Made by a program: the position numbers and the translations under genes | The notes under the pieces: generated by a model | The model's database searches: none | Seen by the model: only the letters and a program-made list of their open reading frames with translations | Told to the model about the DNA's origin: nothing | In this document: one piece after another, positions 57,906 to 64,000 of the stretch | Layout: the number at the start of each line of letters is the position of its first letter | Position numbering within the stretch: position 1 is the stretch's first letter | Assembly: GCF_002075345.1 (NCBI RefSeq) | Contig: NZ_NAEW01000020.1 | Coordinates: 1-64,000 of the forward strand | Source: Citrobacter braakii | GTDB lineage: Bacteria > Pseudomonadota > Gammaproteobacteria > Enterobacterales > Enterobacteriaceae | Length of the DNA: 64,000 nucleotides | Direction of reading: 5' to 3'

Positions 57906-58370
57906 ATTCAGGCTCCGGAGAACTATCCGTCACCTGTTCCTGAGCGTCTTATGGACACGCTCCCAGCCATGTTCCTGCTTCCGGAAGTCCGCATTTCTTC
58001 CGAAATAAAGTTTTACCCCCATCTGCCTCACCACAAAGCAGCCAATAAAGTTTGGACCAGGGCGTAAATCTAAAATTATTCAACAGAATACCCCACCACA
58101 AGGCATCTGTACGTCCGGGAAGTTTACCTTTTCACTCGTAAATTTTCCATACGAAAAGATCGCGGATCGTGACAGAAACCTACAGGATCTCGTTTAGCTG
58201 AGCAAGAAACACTCGAACTGCTGAGGGGAATATGGGAATCCTTCAAGGCGCTTTACGCAGGATAGCCGACCTGGCGCGCTATGATGGGGTTCTGTTTTGG
58301 CAGGATACATACCGGCATTATCAGACAACGTTTTCTGGCGGGAAACGGCTGTCAGGCCGGGAGCATGGTG
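57906..58370. other. RepFIIA leader side, no copB found
   Basis: In standard IncFII replicons copB (repB), a gene of about 85 codons on the repA strand, lies upstream of copA. I find no frame for it here. The segment ends at the truncated traI. The repA promoter region should lie in here. Confidence 0.55.
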
Positions 58371-60650
58371 TTATCTGGAGGCTTTTTCGATAGCAGACAG
58401 CAGTCTTTCTGCCGGAATAAAGCCTGGAAATACAGTGATGTTTTGGGGCGACGTACCACTGATGGGCATGACAATGATATCCTCATGCACCCGATCAATC
58501 ACGTAAGACTGACGATTTCTGGAATCACTGCGGTCCTCAAGCACCATTCCGAGGCGATAAGAACCTGGCATGCGGCGGGTCCGCTGATCGAGCCAGACAG
58601 GGTGTCTGGCTTCAATATCCACACCGTCGCGGGCCAGTTGCCCTGCATTTTGAAGCGCATTACGAATAAGCCCTGTCAGGTGTGACTGTTCACGCTTTCC
58701 GATTACCACTGCAGTTACGTTCTCGCTACCGCCGTTCAGCTCTGCGAAGCGCGTGGCCAGTGATTCGTAGCGTTCGCGTTTGTCAGGGATACTGACCACC
58801 GAGGCTTCCAGACCTGGTGCTGGTTCTGTTCGACGGGAACGACTTATACCGGCTGACTCCAGTACCGACATGGCGTTACCGTTAGCCTGGCGCCCGGCGC
58901 TGTCGAGAAAGACCAGTTGAGCATCCTGCGCGCGGGCTTCACCCAGCAAAACCAGTGTTTCTTTCAGTCCAAGACGCTCTGCCCCCTCAATAATCAGCGT
59001 ACTCTGGGGTTTAAGATGGAAATCGCCACTCAGGACATGCTGGCGGCTGATAAGTCTGTCGCGCAGTGTGTCTGATTTTGCCAGTGATATGGCACGTTCT
59101 GCGGAACTGGCCAGAACCTGAACATCACGACCGAGTGCCGTGGAAATACCGGTTAGCTGAGTCGTCAGGTCGCGGATACCTGCCACCCCTGACGGAGCAT
59201 TCATCAGTACCAGTGGGTCCTGCTCCACGACCGCCAGTGACGGCGGTGCATACTGCTCAGGTCGGGTAAAACTGACCACACTTGTGGATTTAATGTGTTC
59301 CTGGCTAAGAGCCTGAATGGACAACTCATCCAGCAGGTGGATCCTTGAAGTAAAAACACCCTTTTCACTGTCCAGCGGAACAATCATGCCGTCTTTCAGT
59401 GACGCATCAATCGCAACACGAATATCTTTCATGTCCGGGAGTTTTTCACTCAGTTCGGCCGTTGTCAGCATCAGTTCACCAAAGGTGAAACGTGTTTTAT
59501 TGTCGCTCAGCTGCGAGATGGCCTGGCGAACAGCTTCGGTCACCTCCGGAATCGGTAATGGTTCCTCGAAGCGACCGTTCGTGGTGAGATGAATCCCTCT
59601 GTCACGCGTCTGAGAAGGTGCCTGTTTCTCTCCCGACACTTTACCCTGATCCTGTTCCGGAGTTGTTGAGGTGGTTAATCCGGGCGTTACGGGAGTGTTT
59701 CTGAGTACGCTCCCTGCTTCTGGTACCTTTTCCTGGCCTGTGTATTCAGAAGGTTGAATACTGTCCTGGTAAGCCCTGAGATCAAATCCCTTCTCTTTCA
59801 TCTGCCCCAGCCAGCGCTCCATGAGGCGTAACCGGGAGGGATCAACTTTGGCCCTTCGGGTATCCTTTGCCGCCACATCCCGGCTGCGTAATGTGGCCTC
59901 AGCGCCGATTGCCCCCTGAATTTCGCGTCCCCGCGAGGAAAATTCTTCCCTGACTTCTTCCGGCACCCCCTTTATTTCCCACATGCCATGTTTACCGACT
60001 TCTTCTACCTCATGGCCCAGCGCCTCCACACGGCTTCGCAGTGCGCTGCGGTATATTTTCCCGAGCGTCACCTGCATTTTCATAACCGTCTCAATAAAAC
60101 CGGCATTATGGATATAGTCAGTGGCCAGCGCTTTCCACTTACCATCCTGTTCTGTCATGTTGGCCACAAGAAGATGCGTGTGCAGCTGGGGATCAAGATT
60201 TCTGGATGTATCATGGGTGAATGCCGCCGCCACCATTTTGCCGGTATGTACGATGGAAGTGATCCCGTCTTTTGTATCACGGGCAGAAATCAGCTTCTCA
60301 ACATAACCTGCAGCAATACGAACGGCATGGTTATGGGCTTCCAGCATCTCCTTATCGCCCCCAATGAGTGCCAGTATTGAGACGCTTTTGGGAGCTGAAA
60401 AGGTAAGATCATGGCCCGGCCGGTGTACATGGTTGCCATTAATTTCTTTACCCAGGCGGGAACCATCAGGTAAACGCCCTTCCAGTACGGCTGTCAGGTC
60501 ATCTCCCCTGACCTGACCATCGAGGCCCAGCGCGTCAGCGCCTTCCCCCATCCAGAGGCTTTGCAGGTTACCGAGGAAATAATAGTTATCTGAATGGCTG
60601 TAGTAGCCAGCAGCATCCGCTGCCGAGCCAATAGGGGCGACTGACATCAT
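58371..60650 (-). CDS. traI: Truncated TraI relaxase-helicase
   Basis: 759 residues against about 1750 in F TraI. The relaxase domain is complete: tyrosine pairs in GYYSHSDNYYFLGNL (catalytic Tyr), and the metal site in HRPGHDLTFSAPKSVS and QLHTHLLVAN. It is followed by the vestigial-helicase part to about residue 725. The true helicase and the C-terminal domain are missing. The last ~25 residues (FPGFIPAERLLSAIEKASR) look foreign, marking the deletion end. ATG 60650 overlaps the traD-like stop (ATGA), as in F. It could nick an oriT but not drive normal conjugation. Confidence 0.9.
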   Translation of the reverse strand: MMSVAPIGSAADAAGYYSHSDNYYFLGNLQSLWMGEGADALGLDGQVRGDDLTAVLEGRLPDGSRLGKEINGNHVHRPGHDLTFSAPKSVSILALIGGDKEMLEAHNHAVRIAAGYVEKLISARDTKDGITSIVHTGKMVAAAFTHDTSRNLDPQLHTHLLVANMTEQDGKWKALATDYIHNAGFIETVMKMQVTLGKIYRSALRSRVEALGHEVEEVGKHGMWEIKGVPEEVREEFSSRGREIQGAIGAEATLRSRDVAAKDTRRAKVDPSRLRLMERWLGQMKEKGFDLRAYQDSIQPSEYTGQEKVPEAGSVLRNTPVTPGLTTSTTPEQDQGKVSGEKQAPSQTRDRGIHLTTNGRFEEPLPIPEVTEAVRQAISQLSDNKTRFTFGELMLTTAELSEKLPDMKDIRVAIDASLKDGMIVPLDSEKGVFTSRIHLLDELSIQALSQEHIKSTSVVSFTRPEQYAPPSLAVVEQDPLVLMNAPSGVAGIRDLTTQLTGISTALGRDVQVLASSAERAISLAKSDTLRDRLISRQHVLSGDFHLKPQSTLIIEGAERLGLKETLVLLGEARAQDAQLVFLDSAGRQANGNAMSVLESAGISRSRRTEPAPGLEASVVSIPDKRERYESLATRFAELNGGSENVTAVVIGKREQSHLTGLIRNALQNAGQLARDGVDIEARHPVWLDQRTRRMPGSYRLGMVLEDRSDSRNRQSYVIDRVHEDIIVMPISGTSPQNITVFPGFIPAERLLSAIEKASR

Positions 60651-61560
60651 AATTCAGGTTCTCTGTCGTCATAATGTTGATCGTGTTCGCCATAACCCGG
60701 ATCGTCGGGATGGCGATGCAATAAAATATTTTCTTCGTCCTGCGCGAGACGTTTATTCGTCTGGTGTGTTTCCGGACTGGTGTCTGTACGGGCTGTTTTT
60801 CCCGACGTCGTGACCGTTATTCCCCCATCACTATTCGGGGTGATTCGTGCATCCAGGTTCAGCGTTTCCCCTGCCGCGCTCTCATCTCCCTGCTGATCGT
60901 TCCCTGATGCGTTAGGCCGTTGGCGCGCCTTTTGCAACATATCCAGGGCTGAGGTAACGGGCTGTTCAGTACCGGATGTACGATGGCGGAGACTGCGCAA
61001 TGCCGCCGGCAGAGTGCTGTCCTGAACAACAGGATTGGGCACAACTGGAATGGCTGGTTCCCCAGAACACGGAGAGTCATTTGCAGAAACAGAAACTGAG
61101 GGCGTCGGTATTTGCTGTGGCGCTTGCCGGGTAAAAGGCAGTGGGAAAACATTATTTTTCTCAACGGAGGAAACCTTCACGACATGAGATTTTTTTTCGG
61201 GAATTACTGATGGCGAAACAATGTGTTCCTGCTTCGGCTCCGGTTCTGTGGCCCGGACAGGAGTAACGTCTGCCGGTGGTGTTTCTTTTTCTGTCACAAT
61301 GGGTGAGGGCCGGGAAGTAATGACTGTATCGCCTCCGGATGCAGTTGTATTAGTACCCGACTTTTCCAGTATTTCATCCCCGGTCGGGAAGGTCAGACCG
61401 GCAGCAGAAGCAGCACGCTCATTTTTTTGAATCACCTTTTCCAGCTCGGGACTCAGAGCATCGCGAATGTTTCTTTCAATCAGCCCGGGATGATGCTTTT
61501 TCGGCTTCCGTCGCAGCCATGACCCAGCAAAACAGATCAACGATTTGTTCAGCTGTGATT
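60647..61560 (-). pseudogene. Remnant of the gene upstream of traI (traD-like C-terminus)
   Basis: The frame continues into traI with an ATGA overlap, which is the traD position in F. The product is low-complexity and Pro/Ser/Thr/Glu-rich (EILEKSGTNTT, VTPVRATEPEPKQ, down to YGEHDQHYDDREPEL), comparable with the disordered, acidic TraD tail that touches TraM. The helicase-like TraD body is missing. Near 61500 the sensible frame changes (AEQIVDLFCWVMAATEAEK in another frame), so it is shifted as well as truncated. Assignment to traD is by position and composition. Confidence 0.55.
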
Positions 61561-61625
61561 TCTGATTCACATCTTCCGGAAGATTCTTGAGCGGCGGTTT
61601 TGACGTTGACGTTTCGTGTGTGCAT
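61476..61625 (-). CDS. Short frame starting in direct repeat copy 1
   Basis: 49 residues: MHTRNVNVKTAAQESSGR comes from the repeat, and CESEITAEQIVDL... from the traD-like remnant. An AGGAGA site precedes the ATG. The same start and first 18 residues occur in the second repeat copy joined to a different protein. It is probably a fusion product rather than an evolved gene. Confidence 0.4.
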   Translation of the reverse strand: MHTRNVNVKTAAQESSGRCESEITAEQIVDLFCWVMAATEAEKASSRAD

Positions 61626-62122
61626 CCTGGTTTTCTCCTGTGGTGATGGTTTTCCATCTCCCTGGTGAGTTCTCTCGCGGCAAAGGGCAAAGGAGCAACG
61701 GCTGACGAATGAACGCAGGGGCGTCACCGCAGGCCGCAGCGCAAGCGAGCCGACAGGCGAGTGCGAACGGGCGAGGAACGGCGAAGCGTACCCTTGCGGG
61801 CAGGCGGCTGACGGTGCTACAAGCAGCCCTCCGCGTGAGGACACGCAGGGCGATGGCCTCACCGGATGAACAGGATGCACACACCCGACACGTCGGAACG
61901 GCGTGGCGGCATCAGAGCGACGGCATCGCCGGCGCGGTGGAGGCGGCGCGACCGGCACGGGCGCAGCAAGCCGCAGGGGTTGACCTTCGCCATCAGACCC
62001 TAGCCGTATGGCCCGAAACCCGCAGGGGTTCGGCGGAGACTGGCAGGTGCGCAGCAGCTGCCCTGACGGAGTGGGGCTCGACGACTGGACAGCGTCAGCT
62101 GGTCAGGAGCCGAAGGGGGCCA
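61570..62122. repeat. Large GC-rich direct repeat, copy 1
   Basis: Two blocks, 61570-61700 (131 bp) and 61812-62122 (311 bp), match 63244-63374 and 63470-63780 with few differences and no length change. A 111-bp unrelated insert separates the blocks. The second block is rich in hairpins, such as CCGAAACCC/GGGTTCGG near 62011-62034. Read on the minus strand, the first block supplies an AGGAGA site and ATG for a short gene. Confidence 0.9.
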
Positions 62123-62321
62123 GTACCCGGAGTTTTTTGCAGAGAAAAACTGACCAGCAGTTATGCTGCTACCAGAAATAAAACGGGGAAATCAATTTCA
62201 TATTTAACAACCTTAAGTTGCATAAGGCGGGGAGTGTGAGCATGAGGGAACCGTAAGGTTCCCTCACTTTATACAGACTCCCGAAGGAGCCTTATTTTTA
62301 AGGTGGAATGTTTTCAGACAA
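62123..62321. other. Spacer right of repeat copy 1
   Basis: No gene. Contains a hairpin at about 62247-62268 (GAGGGAACC/GGTTCCCTC), likely the terminator of the 116-residue gene to its right. Confidence 0.5.
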
Positions 62322-62672
62322 TCAATCTTTCGGAACGTATCCTTTTTCCCACAAGCTTAACGCTGTCTGCCGTATCCATCCGAGGAAATCCGGGCCATAA
62401 AAGACCTGTCGGTCAGCCCGAAGAGGAAAAGCCTTTATACTGACAAGACGCCTTAATTCTGTCTTATAGTCGTAATCGCAAATCCAGACAAACTGGCGTT
62501 CGGATACGATTCGGTCAATTTCTGCATTCACCTGCAGCGCAATGATGTGCCCCTCTTCTGCCGGAGCTTTTTGATTTGAATTAACGCACCATTGCCCTGC
62601 GGTTCCAGTATCTATATTGCCTATTACTTTCAGTAGATTAGCGGGAGCATCATACATCGTATTTTCTGCCAT
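62322..62672 (-). CDS. Hypothetical plasmid protein, 116 residues
   Basis: Start ATG 62672 with a strong AAGGAG site. No signal peptide or membrane segment. Mixed alpha/beta composition (GHIIALQVNAEIDRIV, FVWICDYDYKTEL, FYGPDFLGWIRQTALSLWEKGYVPKD). I do not recognise the family. It is the second of two or three small genes read leftwards between the repeat copies, a setting like the leading region of F-type plasmids. Confidence 0.65.
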   Translation of the reverse strand: MAENTMYDAPANLLKVIGNIDTGTAGQWCVNSNQKAPAEEGHIIALQVNAEIDRIVSERQFVWICDYDYKTELRRLVSIKAFPLRADRQVFYGPDFLGWIRQTALSLWEKGYVPKD

Positions 62673-62747
62673 CTTAGTACTCCTTAGCAGCGGCAGGATT
62701 TATTACCGCTGCGTTTTCCAGCATGGTCATAACGACCATATTTGGGA

Positions 62748-63071
62748 TCAGTAATCGGCTGCCAGTTCGTTCATCAGCGCCCCACATTCACGATCTGCAC
62801 GTTCTGCTTCTGACATCGTCAACATGTAGCCTCTTTTTGTTGCAGCCCCCATGAATACCGGACGATCTTTCAGTGGCAGCTTTACAAGGTAATTCATGGC
62901 CATACTCAGGAGACGGGATTCATAAATCTCATAGTGCAAACCACAACCCCGGTTAGCCTGTTTTTCCATACGGGCCAGCACCACATCTGAGCGAATAACG
63001 TCAAACGGGTTACGAGATTGCAAATTCCGCACAAAACCATCGGTACGCAGAGTTACATTTTTACGGTTCAT
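62748..63071 (-). CDS. Hypothetical plasmid protein, 107 residues
   Basis: Start ATG 63071 with AAGGTGA eight bases upstream. Helical, basic N-terminus (MNRKNVTLRTDGFVRNLQSR), then LLSMAMNYLVKLP and an acidic end (AERADRECGALMNELAADY). Cytoplasmic by appearance. No known family. It probably forms an operon with its neighbours. An accessory role in entry or maintenance would fit the place, but nothing in the sequence proves it. Confidence 0.65.
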   Translation of the reverse strand: MNRKNVTLRTDGFVRNLQSRNPFDVIRSDVVLARMEKQANRGCGLHYEIYESRLLSMAMNYLVKLPLKDRPVFMGAATKRGYMLTMSEAERADRECGALMNELAADY

Positions 63072-63089
63072 TACTGTTCACCTTATCGT

Positions 63090-63299
63090 TCAGGGTTTAT
63101 GAAAAATTGCCGACAGCGCGCCACGAATGAAGTACAGACAGGCATCAGTGCGGGTAAATGTGTCGCCATAATGAGCATGAACTTCCTGAGCTAAGGCTAC
63201 GTTGTAGTGCGCTCTGCCAATGATCCACGCAATTTTTTTCATCCATCTTCCGGAAGATTCTTGAGCGGCGGTTTTGACGTTGACGTTTCGTGTATGCAT
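63090..63299 (-). CDS. Small hypothetical protein starting in repeat copy 2
   Basis: 69 residues from ATG 63299 (MHTRNVNVKTAAQESSGRW, repeat-derived) or 50 from ATG 63242 (MKKIAWIIGRAHYNVAL). AGGAGA lies ten bases before the first. The non-repeat part, ALAQEVHAHYGDTFTRTDACLYFIRG, looks like a real protein. It reads in line with the 107- and 116-residue genes and lies 18 bases before the first of them. Confidence 0.55.
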   Translation of the reverse strand: MHTRNVNVKTAAQESSGRWMKKIAWIIGRAHYNVALAQEVHAHYGDTFTRTDACLYFIRGALSAIFHKP

Positions 63300-63780
63300 C
63301 CTGGTTTTCTCCTGTGGTGATGGTTTTCCATCTCCCTGGTGAGTTCTCTCGCGGCAAAGGGCAAAGGAGCAACGACGTCTAAGGAAGGAAAGGGGCGGAG
63401 ACAAAAGTTTTTGCGGCCCCAGGCAAAAAGTTTTGGCGGAGTTTATATACCCCTTGGATGACGACACGGCGGTGCTACAAGCAGCCCTCCGTGTGAGGAC
63501 ACACAGGGCGATGGCCTCACCGGATGAACAGGATGCACACACCCGACACGTCGGAACGGCGTGGCGGCATCAGAGCGACGGCATCGCCGGCGCGGTGAAG
63601 GCGGCGCGGCCGGCACGGGCGCAGCAAGCCGCAGGGGTTGACCTTCGCCATCAGACCCTAGCCGCATGGCCCGAAACCCGCAGGGGTTCGGCGGAGACTG
63701 GCAGGTGCGCAGCAGCTGCCCTGGCGGAGTGGGGCTCGACGACTGGACAGCGCCAGCTGGTCAGGAGCCGAAGGGGGCCA
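63244..63780. repeat. Large GC-rich direct repeat, copy 2
   Basis: Blocks 63244-63374 and 63470-63780 repeat copy 1. The 95-bp insert between the blocks differs from that in copy 1 (purine-rich GGAAAGGGG followed by CAAAAGTTTT). Same orientation, 1.67 kb away. Confidence 0.9.
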
Positions 63781-64000
63781 TCAGTCGGTTATTACTGAGA
63801 CCAGAGGAATAGAACAGAACCATGCAGACAGTAGATAAATGATCCGCAATCAGCAAATCACAATGGACAGGGCGGGAAGAGAGCGGGCGCGCCGCAGGCG
63901 CTGCCGCCCTGCCCCGTTCCCGGAGGGAACCGTCCTTCCTGGCTGTTCATGCTTGCGATCGCACCAGAAGAGGAAAAAGGGGCTGCCAGCGAACCGGCAG
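63781..64000. other. GC-rich right end of the window
   Basis: No gene seen. A hairpin GTTCCC/GGGAAC lies at 63916-63930 within repeated GGC/GCC motifs. Confidence 0.4.

Noticed and set aside
61709..62239. Plus-strand frame of 176 codons in the GC-rich repeat (and its partner at 63433-63798)
   Set aside because: Arg/Ala/Gly-rich product typical of GC-rich structured DNA, no ribosome site, and the frame is kept only because the second repeat block has few AT codons.

Overview
The window reads as part of a mosaic IncF virulence plasmid from Escherichia (E. coli or a close relative such as E. albertii; the species cannot be settled from this sequence). The evidence is an F-type sopABC partition locus, a RepFIB replicon with its iterons and integrase, a RepFIIA replicon, transfer-gene remnants (traI, a traD-like fragment, a traX-like gene), many IS scars, and virulence clusters known from enterohaemorrhagic E. 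coli plasmids.

Layout. 0-3 kb: sopC centromere repeats, sopB and sopA (minus strand). 2.7-6.3 kb: decayed genes (gluconate-permease tail, KfrA-like gene with three amber codons, frameshifted nuclease), one conserved hypothetical and a TraX-like membrane protein. 6.7-9 kb: RepFIB (iterons, repA, iterons, int). 9.6-12.8 kb: an apparently complete four-gene yaiS-yaiP-yaiX-yaiO-type operon for a surface glycan or its modification. 12.8-14 kb: a gene-free AT-rich stretch. 14-21.6 kb: a chaperone-usher fimbrial operon of the Sfp/Pmf type. 21.9-24 kb: an ANR-family regulator and two AraC-family regulators. 24-27.5 kb: an IS graveyard. 28-42.3 kb: stcE (mucin-cleaving zinc metalloprotease) followed by the type II secretion operon etpC-O that would export it. 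42.4-45.9 kb: ardA, IS66 and parDE remnants. 46-53.2 kb: an RTX haemolysin operon hlyCABD. 53.4-55.6 kb: an IS3-type element with an IS110-type remnant inside. 55.5-58 kb: a truncated PapB-type regulator and RepFIIA (ori side, repA, tap, copA). 58.4-61.6 kb: truncated traI and a traD-like remnant. 61.6-63.8 kb: two copies of a GC-rich direct repeat around small leading-region-type genes.

How it works together: FIB (and possibly FII) replication plus SopABC keep the plasmid. The fimbriae would attach, StcE exported by Etp would strip mucins, and HlyA exported by HlyBD would lyse host cells. The ANR/AraC cluster is the obvious regulator candidate. Conjugation looks lost.

Two points stand out. 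The haemolysin is of the 1024-residue alpha-haemolysin type, with acylation lysines at exactly 564 and 690, and not the 998-residue EhxA expected beside etp/stcE. A near-identical 140-bp segment occurs on both sides of the whole 35-kb yai-sfp-stcE-etp block, in direct orientation. All family and homologue statements come from memory of the families; no database search was run.
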